From NCBI GenBank assembly GCA_032718475.1, contig JAUCBJ010008755.1:1-52982 (forward strand): a stretch of 52,982 bases of DNA, written 5' to 3'. Source of the stretch: Nemertoderma westbladi. Lineage: Eukaryota > Xenacoelomorpha > Nemertodermatida > Nemertodermatidae. The first letter of the stretch is position 1; every line of letters begins with the position of its first letter. The notes beneath the pieces were generated by a model, which saw only the letters and a list, made by a program, of their open reading frames with translations, was not told where the DNA came from and ran no database searches. Of this stretch, positions 24,551-33,100 are shown in pieces. The position numbers and the translations under genes are program-made.

Positions 24551-25420
24551 GTGGATAATTCTAATCAAACTTTCATTGCAGGAGATAATATTTTGTCCGA
24601 TAATAATAATTTAAATCTGAGCCATTCTAATTTACATAATAACCCAAATAATCTAAATAATAATCTGAATTCTAACTTACAAAATAATTCAAATAATATA
24701 ATTACGCAAAATAATTCAAATAATCTCATTTCGAACGAACAAAATAATTCCGTTTCTAATTTAGGTGTACAAAATAATTTAATTGAATTAGAAGATTTAA
24801 TTGATTTAACAAATGGGGTTGATAGTGGTGCTATTAATATGAGCGTGTCAAACGTGCATAACCCGGCAAGTGAGGGCCTGGTAGGCCATACAGTCAGTAG
24901 GCAGGAAGTGGCGGGGTTAAGCCAACCCGAAGGAGGCCTGGTAGGCCACGTAGTTAGTAGGCAGGAGGTGGCGGGGTTGAGCCAACCCGAAGGGGGCCTG
25001 GTAGGCCACGTAGTCAGTAGGCAGGAAGTGGCGGGGTTGAGCCAACACAAAGGGGGCCTGGTAGGCCACGTAGTCAGTAGGCAGGAAGTGGCGGGGTTGG
25101 GCCAACCCGAAGGGGGCCTGGTAGGCCACGTAGTTAGTAGGCAGGAGGTGGCGGGGTTGAGTCAACCCGAGAGGGGCCTGGTAGGCCATGCAGTAGTAGA
25201 GAGAAAGGCAGGGGTAAATAGACCCAGCCGCAGTAGAGACATAGTGTCGACTGGAGAGGGGTGTAGAAGTGAAGTAAGAGGTAGTGGAGTGATATGTGGC
25301 GAGTGGGGGGGGGGGGGGGGGGGGGGGCTACAGGAGCCCCACAACGAGAAGTTAGCAGCGAAAAAAGGGGGGCAGAGAGTGCCCCACAGGCGTCGACGGA
25401 TAATGTGTGGGCCGAATTAG
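24551..25420 (+). CDS. gag-region ORF: Asn-rich head plus six-start 20-residue tandem repeat
   Basis: A 289-residue ORF. Residues 1-75 are Asn/Ser-rich low complexity from AAT-rich DNA. Residues about 108-215 contain a 20-residue repeat, LVGHVVSRQEVAGLSQPEGG, with repeat starts at 24875, 24935, 24995, 25055, 25115 and 25175 (exact 60-bp period). A G run of 23 at 25305-25327 encodes a poly-Gly stretch, after which the frame soon ends. It lies between gag-like segments of the BEL/Pao element, so it is probably part of that element's long gag region; function unknown. Confidence 0.4.
   Translation: MDNSNQTFIAGDNILSDNNNLNLSHSNLHNNPNNLNNNLNSNLQNNSNNIITQNNSNNLISNEQNNSVSNLGVQNNLIELEDLIDLTNGVDSGAINMSVSNVHNPASEGLVGHTVSRQEVAGLSQPEGGLVGHVVSRQEVAGLSQPEGGLVGHVVSRQEVAGLSQHKGGLVGHVVSRQEVAGLGQPEGGLVGHVVSRQEVAGLSQPERGLVGHAVVERKAGVNRPSRSRDIVSTGEGCRSEVRGSGVICGEWGGGGGGGLQEPHNEKLAAKKGGQRVPHRRRRIMCGPN
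24875..25195 (+). repeat. 60-bp in-frame tandem repeat
   Basis: Six repeat starts at exact 60-bp spacing, each beginning GGCCTGGTAGGCCA, which contains inverted GGCCT/AGGCC arms. Copies differ at a few positions. The repeat keeps the reading frame. Confidence 0.95.
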
Positions 25421-25512
25421 GTAAACCGCAACACCCGGCAACGGAGAGTAATAAGAGATTAGAGATAAGAGATTAGAGACGAGAGAAAGAGATTGCGAGT
25501 ATCCCCAGCGGC

Positions 25513-25953
25513 GTGCAATCGAGCAGAGAGAGACAGGTTGACGTTGCGAGAGGGCGGACGAAGCGTCAAGCCCGATCAGAAGAGGGAAGAAGAACAGTGG
25601 AGTTTAACCGGGAGGTCGACGAGAGATCTCACGAGCGGGAATACTGCACTGTAGAGAGAAGAAGAGAAGAAAGTAGAAGAAGTGTCGCCGCGAATGACAG
25701 GAGAGCGAGGACGGATAGCAAGCCGTCGGTAGTCGAGATGGGAACGGAGAGTCAGTGGGGTCGAACTTCGGGAGATTGCCGTCGTCCCGGAGAAACGCAA
25801 CCTGGCGAGGCGCACTACGCGTCGAGAGAGGGGTATGCGATGTACCGGTGCGAGGACGAGAGCAGTAGAGGGGGTCGAAGAGAAATTTCCGGCAGGATCT
25901 ACCTACCGACTGAGAATGCTGTAGCCGTGGGGAGGATTATTCGAGAAGATTAA
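25513..25953 (+). CDS. Arg/Glu-rich ORF of the BEL/Pao gag region
   Basis: A 146-residue ORF, extremely rich in Arg, Glu and Ser, with no recognised domain. It lies directly upstream of the gag core ORF and shares its strand and composition. It may be coding sequence of the element's gag in a shifted frame. Confidence 0.3.
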   Translation: MQSSRERQVDVARGRTKRQARSEEGRRTVEFNREVDERSHEREYCTVERRREESRRSVAANDRRARTDSKPSVVEMGTESQWGRTSGDCRRPGETQPGEAHYASREGYAMYRCEDESSRGGRREISGRIYLPTENAVAVGRIIRED

Positions 25954-26063
25954 ACTTCGATCCCGAGCGACACATACAGACTGCAGGACATACTGTAGGC
26001 CTTACTGCACATACTATAGGCCATGCTGGCAGAGATAATGTAGGCGATAGGATAGCGCGGACG

Positions 26064-27608
26064 ATGGGATTAAACCCGGAAGTCGCGGAATACATACCGG
26101 CAGGTAGGCCAGAAGCTGATAGGCCTATACCGGTACCAGCACAGCAGTATGACTACAGCATGCAAGGACATAACATATACCCAGGGGAGGGGAGAATTAT
26201 TGCGAATAGGTGCATGGGCCCCAATATATTAACATCAACCCCAGTACCAAACATACCGGTGGGGGGGGGGGGGGGGGGGCAGGGTGACATTCCCCCATCA
26301 CAATATCAACAATATACCCCAATAGGAGCAAGAACAACAAACCCCTTGGACGAGAATAGATCATGCGACACCGAAATATGGAGGGGGCCGCTACCCCCAA
26401 TGATATATCCAAGTCAAAGGAAAGCGGCAGACAGGACAAACGGACCACACCCAACAGGAGAAACTATACAACATCCATCGAACCCATTGGAAGCGCAGGC
26501 GATGGGAATGGCCACGTTAATCGATGCGTTAAAAACTAGGATCGAGTTACCACCCGTGGAACCGTTCAAATTCGATGGGAGTAGGCTGGAAGAATATCTA
26601 CAGTTTCGGTGCATGTATAGTAACGAAATACTAACAAAGAACTTGAAGCAGGCGGAGTGCCTAAAATATCTGCAAGTATATACAGGAGGCCCAGCATACG
26701 ACATCGTAAGGCAATACCAGGGCATCGAGGGCGGCTTCACGACGGCATGGTGGGCACTGGACAGGGAATACGGGCACCCGGCCAAGATCATCCGGCAAAC
26801 CCTGAGAGGCATAACATCGGGTGGCCTACAGGATAATCCCGTTAGCATAAAGACGTTTGGGAACAAGGTTGAGAAGGCGCTAATCGTGCTAAAGACGCTA
26901 GACGCACCATACGAGCTCAATGCGTCTAACAACATCACCACGATAGCGCAGGCACTACCAATATGGCTGCGCAATAAGTGGAGGAAAATTTCTTTCTCCA
27001 CTCGAGATAAGAAGGGTGCGCAACCGGGTTTAGAACAAATTTCGAGCTTCTTGAATTACGAAGCCGAATTAATAACAGACCCAGTCTATAGCGAGGATAG
27101 CCTGGGAAAGGGACCAAGGACCGAATACCACAGACCAAAACCAGAACATAACGTGGTGAACACATTGCCAAAGCTCAGACAATCACTGCCGTATGCAGCG
27201 ACGCAGGGGACTGCTAGTCCACAGGTAGCCGGGGGTAAGACCACATCATGGAGCAGACAGGGGAAAAATAACAACACAAATAAACATAACCCCAGCACGC
27301 CCAGTAGGCCGAACCCATACAATAAGAATAGTAGGGACTTTGGTACGAACGCAGGTGCGATACGCAACGCAGTGTATATGGACGGCTACAACCCAAAGAG
27401 CAGATGCCAACTACATACAAATGCAGTTCATCAGACCAGGAACTGCAGGTACTGGCAAGCGCTACCCAGGGAAGATCAGGTAGAATACGCAAGAAGAAAT
27501 GAAATCTGTTCGCGATGCGTGATGAGTGGATATAGAACTAAACAATGCGAGGAAACGCCGGTAAGTTCGGTCAAAGGAAAGGCCAGACGATGGCAACGAG
27601 CACCGTAG
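26064..27608 (+). CDS. BEL/Pao Gag core (DUF1759-like) with Cys/His finger
   Basis: A 514-residue ORF. Residues about 150-330 follow the BEL/Pao gag pattern: LPPVEPFKFDGSRLEEYLQF, then KYLQVYTGGPAYDIV, then WWALDREYGHPAKIIRQTLR, then FGNKVEKALIVLKTLD and LPIWLRNKW. Near the C-terminus a Cys/His cluster (CQLHTNAVHQTRNC, then EICSRCVMSGYRTKQC) matches the zinc-binding module of BEL/Pao gag. Gag packages the element's RNA into cytoplasmic particles. A 19-base G run (26261-26279) encodes poly-Gly near residue 70. The protease ORF overlaps the end in another frame. The ORF is well preserved compared with the rest of the element. Confidence 0.85.
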   Translation: MGLNPEVAEYIPAGRPEADRPIPVPAQQYDYSMQGHNIYPGEGRIIANRCMGPNILTSTPVPNIPVGGGGGGQGDIPPSQYQQYTPIGARTTNPLDENRSCDTEIWRGPLPPMIYPSQRKAADRTNGPHPTGETIQHPSNPLEAQAMGMATLIDALKTRIELPPVEPFKFDGSRLEEYLQFRCMYSNEILTKNLKQAECLKYLQVYTGGPAYDIVRQYQGIEGGFTTAWWALDREYGHPAKIIRQTLRGITSGGLQDNPVSIKTFGNKVEKALIVLKTLDAPYELNASNNITTIAQALPIWLRNKWRKISFSTRDKKGAQPGLEQISSFLNYEAELITDPVYSEDSLGKGPRTEYHRPKPEHNVVNTLPKLRQSLPYAATQGTASPQVAGGKTTSWSRQGKNNNTNKHNPSTPSRPNPYNKNSRDFGTNAGAIRNAVYMDGYNPKSRCQLHTNAVHQTRNCRYWQALPREDQVEYARRNEICSRCVMSGYRTKQCEETPVSSVKGKARRWQRAP

Positions 27609-27793
27609 GGGCGAAGAAAAGAGGAACTGTACTACTTGGGGTAGTGCCAGTACGAGTAATCGGGGAAAGCAATCGATCAGTGACCACACTGATGCTGGTC
27701 GATAGTGGAGCAGCCTTCACATTAGTCGAGAATTGGGTGGCCAAAGAGATAGGAATGAGAACGAGGCCAAGTAGAATGAGTGGATGGCGGTAA
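27545..27793 (+). CDS. BEL/Pao aspartic protease segment
   Basis: An 82-residue ORF. LLGVVPVRVIG is followed by LMLVDSGAAFTLVE, the retropepsin active site (DSGA). It overlaps the gag ORF in another frame. The ORF stops after about 35 residues beyond the active site, so the protease is incomplete in this frame; coding continues in the next ORF. Confidence 0.75.
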   Translation: MRGNAGKFGQRKGQTMATSTVGAKKRGTVLLGVVPVRVIGESNRSVTTLMLVDSGAAFTLVENWVAKEIGMRTRPSRMSGWR

Positions 27794-28209
27794 CAACCAT
27801 CTCCAGCAGAGATGAGGTCTTGGAGATGAGGACCGGATGGTGCGCGATAGCAGCAATAGCACCGGGATACGACTATGGGGCGAGCATCGACCCCATCCAG
27901 GTGATAGAGTCGATAAACATCAACGCCAGGCAGCCAACCAACATCGAGGTCGAGCAATATAAATACCTGGACAATATCGACTTCTCAATCCCAGAGGTGG
28001 ACGTTAGGAAAGTATCCAACATCGTAGGAATGGACTGCCCGACTGCCCACGAGAGAATGCAAACGGTCTTCGGTGAAGACAGGCAGTGTGACCCGGTGGC
28101 GATATTAATACCATTCGGGTGGACGCTGAGCGGCCCAATTAAGAGCAAGATACCATTTAGGATGCATGGATGGATCCATTCAGGATGCATGTTCGCGGGA
28201 ACTATGTGA
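27784..28209 (+). CDS. BEL/Pao protease-RT linker segment
   Basis: A 141-residue ORF continuing the BEL/Pao polyprotein in a new frame. EQYKYLDNIDFSIPE, then VSNIVGMDCPTAH, then ILIPFGWTLSGPI are landmarks of the region between protease and reverse transcriptase in BEL/Pao elements. The frame change relative to the protease ORF lies near 27785. It is not functional alone. Confidence 0.7.
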   Translation: MAVTTISSRDEVLEMRTGWCAIAAIAPGYDYGASIDPIQVIESININARQPTNIEVEQYKYLDNIDFSIPEVDVRKVSNIVGMDCPTAHERMQTVFGEDRQCDPVAILIPFGWTLSGPIKSKIPFRMHGWIHSGCMFAGTM

Positions 28210-28333
28210 GAAATGGGAGATGAGAGAGCGGAGGAGCAGCTCAAGAGACTGCTCAGGAAAGACTTTGAGGGATTGAAAGAGACCGGAGTCGGAACCTCGG
28301 TAGAGGACTGCTCTGCAGAGTGTAAAGGAGTCT

Positions 28334-28939
28334 ATGAGATGCGACGAGGGGTGGTATACCATAGGGATGGTATGGAAGCTACTGAAGCTACCGCTACCCG
28401 ATAATAGAGGGATGGTACTCACGAGGCTTCGTAAGTTGAAACAGACACTAAAACGGAGCCCCGAAAAGAATGAGTACATTCACAAGACAATCAGAAAGTA
28501 CGTTGAGAAAGGATGGGCCGTGGAGCTACCGGTCGACGAACCAAGCACGGACAGGACATATTACCTGCCACTCCACGTGGCTCTAGACCCGAAGAAGGGT
28601 AAACTGCGGATGGTAGTTGACGCATCGGCTAAAACCAACGGCAAATGCCTAAATGACTATCTGCTCAAGCGTCCCAATATCTACAACTCGGGGATCGAGG
28701 TCCTACTCAGATTCAGGAATGGGAAACACGCCTTCACCTGTGACATCGAAGCCATGTTCAACCAAGTCTGTGTAACAGAAGAGGATAGCGACAGTCAACG
28801 TTTCCTATGGTACAACGGCGACGAGGAACTGTCGACAATACCGATGTACAAGATGGTAGTACAGAATATGGGGGGCCAAGTTGTCCTCCTTCACGACGAC
28901 TGTGGCCGTGAGAGATACAGTAGAGGGGAAGGAAGATAA
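28334..28939 (+). CDS. BEL/Pao reverse transcriptase, N-terminal half
   Basis: A 201-residue ORF. YYLPLHVALDP and KLRMVVDASAKTNGKCLND are the conserved fingers and palm start of BEL/Pao RT; FTCDIEAMFNQV contains the first catalytic Asp. Homology ends near residue 178 and the frame is lost near 28870. The remaining residues are out of frame. The second half follows in the next ORF. Confidence 0.85.
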   Translation: MRCDEGWYTIGMVWKLLKLPLPDNRGMVLTRLRKLKQTLKRSPEKNEYIHKTIRKYVEKGWAVELPVDEPSTDRTYYLPLHVALDPKKGKLRMVVDASAKTNGKCLNDYLLKRPNIYNSGIEVLLRFRNGKHAFTCDIEAMFNQVCVTEEDSDSQRFLWYNGDEELSTIPMYKMVVQNMGGQVVLLHDDCGRERYSRGEGR

Positions 28940-29234
28940 ATACAGCACTAGGGCCGTAAATATGATTCGACGCGGCTTCTATGTAGACGATGGGATGGAG
29001 TCTGGAAACACGGTTAAGGAATTACTGGACACAGGGCGCGAGGTTCGCGACATCCTTAAAGGATCCGGCTTTAACCTAACCAAATTCCAATCCAGTTCAG
29101 AGGAATTTATCGAGGCAATAAAGGACGAGAGACCAGGATCGACCATGGATAATCCCATGTCAGAACATGGCGAACAAAATAATAGAGTCCTAACAGAAGG
29201 CACAGGGGATCGTGTGGAACAGAGAGGCGGATGA
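28881..29234 (+). CDS. BEL/Pao reverse transcriptase, C-terminal half
   Basis: A 117-residue ORF in a frame different from the preceding one. It contains FYVDDGMES, the RT catalytic motif with both Asp residues, followed by LLDTGREVRDILKGSGFNLT, which resembles the RT thumb. After it, a short segment in another frame (about 29240-29380) reads TKRGYVSYIARIYDPLGLAS, a hallmark of the RT-RNase H connection in BEL/Pao. Confidence 0.85.
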   Translation: MSSFTTTVAVRDTVEGKEDKYSTRAVNMIRRGFYVDDGMESGNTVKELLDTGREVRDILKGSGFNLTKFQSSSEEFIEAIKDERPGSTMDNPMSEHGEQNNRVLTEGTGDRVEQRGG

Positions 29235-29369
29235 GTTGAAGTACCAATTAAGCCAGGAGGGCGCAGACACCCCCACGAAGAGGGGCTATGTGTCGTACAT
29301 AGCGAGGATATACGATCCCCTAGGCCTAGCATCCCCATTACTAGTCAAGGGAAACAGATACTCAAAAGA

Positions 29370-29878
29370 GTGTACAAACTGAAGGACGAGTGGGACGCAG
29401 AAGTACCGGAAGAGATCAGGAAGCAGTGGTGTAAATGGACAGAGAGTTTAGAGCAGATGGGAACATACAGCATGCCACGAGTGTATTTCCCGGATGGGGA
29501 CATGACGAATCTGGATCTGCACATGTTCTCCGAAGCGTCATTAGAGGCAAACAGAGCGGCACTCTACTTAGTACAACGAGAGGGGGCTCACAAGCCCAGA
29601 CTCGCCTTCAGTAAGGCAAAGTCGACGCCACCAGATTCAGCATCGGTTCCGAAACTCGAATTGACAGCTGCGAGGCTAGGAGTTAGGGCCACAGCCTACT
29701 TAATGGACGTTATTCCCAACATAGTTGAGACACACTACTGGACGGATTCCATGGTGGTGCTTGGCTGGCTACACAACGAAAGGACGAGATACCCTATATT
29801 CGTCGCAAATAGGGTGGACGAAATAAGGGCGACCACAGAACTGGAAAGGTGGTACTACTGCCCAACGGACGAGAACTG
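29370..29878 (+). CDS. BEL/Pao RNase H, truncated by LTR insertion
   Basis: About 170 residues of RNase H. HMFSEASLEANRAALYL corresponds to the first catalytic site, where the usual Asp of the DAS motif reads Glu. VPKLELTAARLGVRA and HYWTDSMVVLGWLHNE carry the next acidic residues. The ORF runs a few codons into the gypsy LTR and stops (29894), so the protein is cut at about PTDEN. Integrase is missing. Confidence 0.85.
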
Positions 29879-30103
29879 TGTGGTTATTTGGTAATAACCC
29901 ATGAAAACTAAGTAATAAAATATCTGTTATTTTATTGAGACTAGCCAGTTATCTCTCATTACTGCTGTACTGCCTATTGTACTGCCTCAGACATATCTGT
30001 GTCCAACGACCTAATCAAGCTAACTATCTCAGTATATATTTTTACACCACCACCAACATAGTTCCGTACTGTATCAAAACTGTTCCGTACGGGAACTACC
30101 ACA
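29879..30103 (-). repeat. 3' LTR of the Ty3/gypsy element
   Basis: 225 bp, with terminal inverted repeats TGTGGT and ACCACA. Near-identical to 34951-35175. It interrupts the BEL/Pao RNase H. Confidence 0.95.
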
Positions 30104-30124
30104 CCCTCCCTCGAGCTCCAAAGG
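30104..30124 (-). promoter_or_regulatory. polypurine tract of the Ty3/gypsy element
   Basis: On the minus strand the sequence directly before the 3' LTR ends in CGAGGGAGG, a purine run in the expected place for priming plus-strand DNA synthesis. Confidence 0.7.
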
Positions 30125-30135
30125 AGTTTATATAG

Positions 30136-33100
30136 TTATAGGCGCCGAGGAGGGCGTCGCTGCCGAGTAGGGTATCGGCTGGGGGTGCGCTGCCGGATTG
30201 CGCGGGTCTGAGTTAATTGGGGGTCCCAAGATACAGTTTTTGGGGGCTGGGTGGGGTCGACGTCCGCCACAGCCTGGGGATCAGGGGACCCTGGCGTCGC
30301 AGGGTTGTCCAGAACCACTGGATGTGCAGGAATAGTGCTGGTGAGTGGTAGGGATGTGGAGTCACGCAGGAGGAATCTGCGGTTCCGAGAAATGGTACGG
30401 CCAGAGGGTGTCCGGACGGTATAGCGCCGATGTGGACCAGCCTCGACAACGGTCCCCTTGCGGTCCCAACGATGGGAGCGGGGGTCCTGGACCACAACGG
30501 GGTCATTGACCGCAAGAGGTGGTAGGTCACGTGCCGCCTTATTATAATCGGCGATTTTAGCGCGGCGTAGGGGAGGTGTAAGCGTATCCAGATGGCGTCT
30601 GGTGGTTTGGTGGTCAGCGTGGAAGGCACTATGGTGTGCTGGAACGCGGGTCCGGAGGGGGTGGCCATAGACGATTTGTGCGGGGGATAATCCGGTTTCC
30701 CGCGGGCTGTTCCTGAGAGCCAGGAGGCCTTCAGCGAACGCTGGAGAGTCGGGGCGGCTGCCAGTCTTGTCGAGAAGGCTTTTCAAAGCCTTGACGGCCG
30801 CTTCGGCATGTCCGTTGCCCTGAGGATACTCAGCAGATGAAGTGACTGGGGTTACACCCCAGTCAGCGAGGAAGCTGACCGTGGCACCGTCTGTAAGGGG
30901 GGTACCGCCATCCGACCGCAGGCGGGTCGGAATCCCATAGCGCGAGAACCACTTTTTTAGGGAGTTAATGGTGTTGGCGGCGGAAGGGGCGCCGGAGAAG
31001 GAGTTGAGATCCGGCCACCCACTATATCGGTCAACGAGGGCAATGTAATGGCGACCATTTAGCTGAAAAAAGTCGGCCGAGATGTCCTCGAAGATCCGGG
31101 ATGGTGGTGGTTCCTCCAGGAAGGTTTCCTTCGGAGGGGTGGCCCTGTATCGAAGGCAGGATGGGCAGCTGGCAACTGATTGGCGGATATCGTTGGTGAG
31201 ACCCGGCCAGTAAATACACTGCCGGGCCCGCCGAAGAGATTTATCCATCCCCTGGTGGGGACTATGGAGACGTTCCAGGGTGCTGGCGCGGGCTGCCGCA
31301 GGGATAACGATGCGCTCGCCGTAGAGGATGAGGTCGTCATCTGTGGTGAGCTCATTCCGCAGCGACCAATATGCTCCGACTGCAGGGTCGTTGGGTGTAT
31401 GGAGGGGGAATCCATCATGTACTGCTGCATGGAGGGCCATGTATGCGGGATCAGCACGAGCGATTGTGGCGAGATCCTGGAGGATGGGGTCTTCAAGATG
31501 GTCGAACCCGGAGATGGCGGAAACTGTAGAGAGAGTGACGGAGTGGAGGCAGAAGGATGTTTCGCCGTCATCGATGAGATCGGCGGGTGTCGGCTGATCG
31601 ACGGGGGATCGTGATAGCGCGTCGGGGATGGAGTGAGATTTCCCTTTAACCCAGCTGGTCAGGAAGTTGTATGGGGCCAGTCGAGATTTCAGCCGTTGAA
31701 TCCTGGCATTCTCCACCTCGGAAAAGTTTTTCCGGTCGAGGATTGTCACCAGAGGCTGGTGATCCGTCACCAAAGTGAAGATGGGGAGTCCTAGGAGGTA
31801 GTTGTGGCACTTTTTAATTGCCCATGCGACAGCGAGCAGCTCCAGCTCGACAGTCGCATACCGGGACTCCGTCTGAGAAATGAACCTAGACCCGCACTCA
31901 ATGAGGCGCCAGTCTGTTCCGTGGCGTTGTAAAAGGGCATAGCCAAGCCCTTTGAGCCTGGAGGCGTCGGTTACTAGTTTTGTTTCGAGGGAAATATCGA
32001 AAGGGGCGAGTACTGGGGGCGAAGTGAGTGCAACCTTTGTGGCCTCGAAGGCTCGTGAGTGGTCTGAGTTCCAGATATATGGAGATTTCGCTGACAATAG
32101 CGTGCGCAGAGGCAGGAGCATCTGCGATATCTCGGCAGAGAATGGAGCTAATTGCTCCACCAGTCCAATGAAGGAGCGGAGATCGGTGAGGGTCTCGGGG
32201 CGGGGGAAGGAGGCGATGGCGGACAGTTTGGTGGGATCAGCGCGGATTCCATCTGCTCCCACGAGGTAGCCCCCAAATTTAACTTGGGATTTGGCGAGCT
32301 GGACCTTGTCTGGGTGTAAGCAGATCCCCTTGGAGCGGCAGCGCTCCAAGAAGCGTTGGATTGATGCCAGGTGTTCCTCCAGGGTGTCGTCATACAGTAG
32401 TACATCGTCAACGATTTTCAACATCCTGGGAATACCTTCCAGCGCTATGTCGCCCCGGCGATTAAACTCATCTCCAGATGAGATTAAACCCATCACGCTC
32501 CGTGTGTGCTTGTACCGCCCCCATGGTGTGACAAAGGTAGTTAATAACTGGGATTCAGGATCTAGGGGGACTTGCCAGTAGCCATGGGCGGCGTCAAACA
32601 CAGAAAAGAACTTCGCAGTTCGGGAAATCTCCGCGATTTTGAGGCGAGGATTCGGTGTTGGGTAAAAGGGTCGCTCAACTTGAGAATTTAGACCGCGCAA
32701 GTCCACGCAAAGTCGGAGTTTGCCATTGGGCTTGCGGGTGACAGTTAGTGGATGGGCCCAGTCTGTGGGTTCCTCTACTCGCTGTATAATATTGCGGCGC
32801 ACTAAACTGTCGAGGAGGGTTTTTACCTCCTCCCGTAGGGCCATAGCGATTGGCCTTGCGCCCCTAACATGATGAGGTGTTGCCCCCTCTTTGAGTTTTA
32901 TGTGCATGGGCGGCCCCGGGATTATTGATAGAGGGGCGGCCTCATCATCAAAACAATCCCCGTAACGGTTGAGGAGAGCCGTTGCCGAAGATGCATCTAC
33001 GTGGGATATGGACGACGGGGATATGGTTACCGTGGAGACCGAGGCGGGCTGGGGAAAACCTGCAGGGAGGATCCCCAGATCCTGACAAACCGATTTCGAA

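Larger units (their letters stand above)
23227..29878 (+). mobile_element. BEL/Pao LTR retrotransposon, 5' part, frame-broken and interrupted
   Basis: A plus-strand series of ORFs in changing frames encodes, in order: charged N-terminal gag-like segments, the BEL/Pao gag core with a Cys/His finger, a retropepsin-like protease, reverse transcriptase and RNase H. Coding capacity stops inside RNase H at 29878, where the Ty3/gypsy LTR begins. Integrase and the 3' LTR are absent from the window. Internal frame changes make it non-autonomous. The G runs at 24493-24507, 25305-25327 and 26261-26279 lie inside it and may account for some frame changes. Confidence 0.9.
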
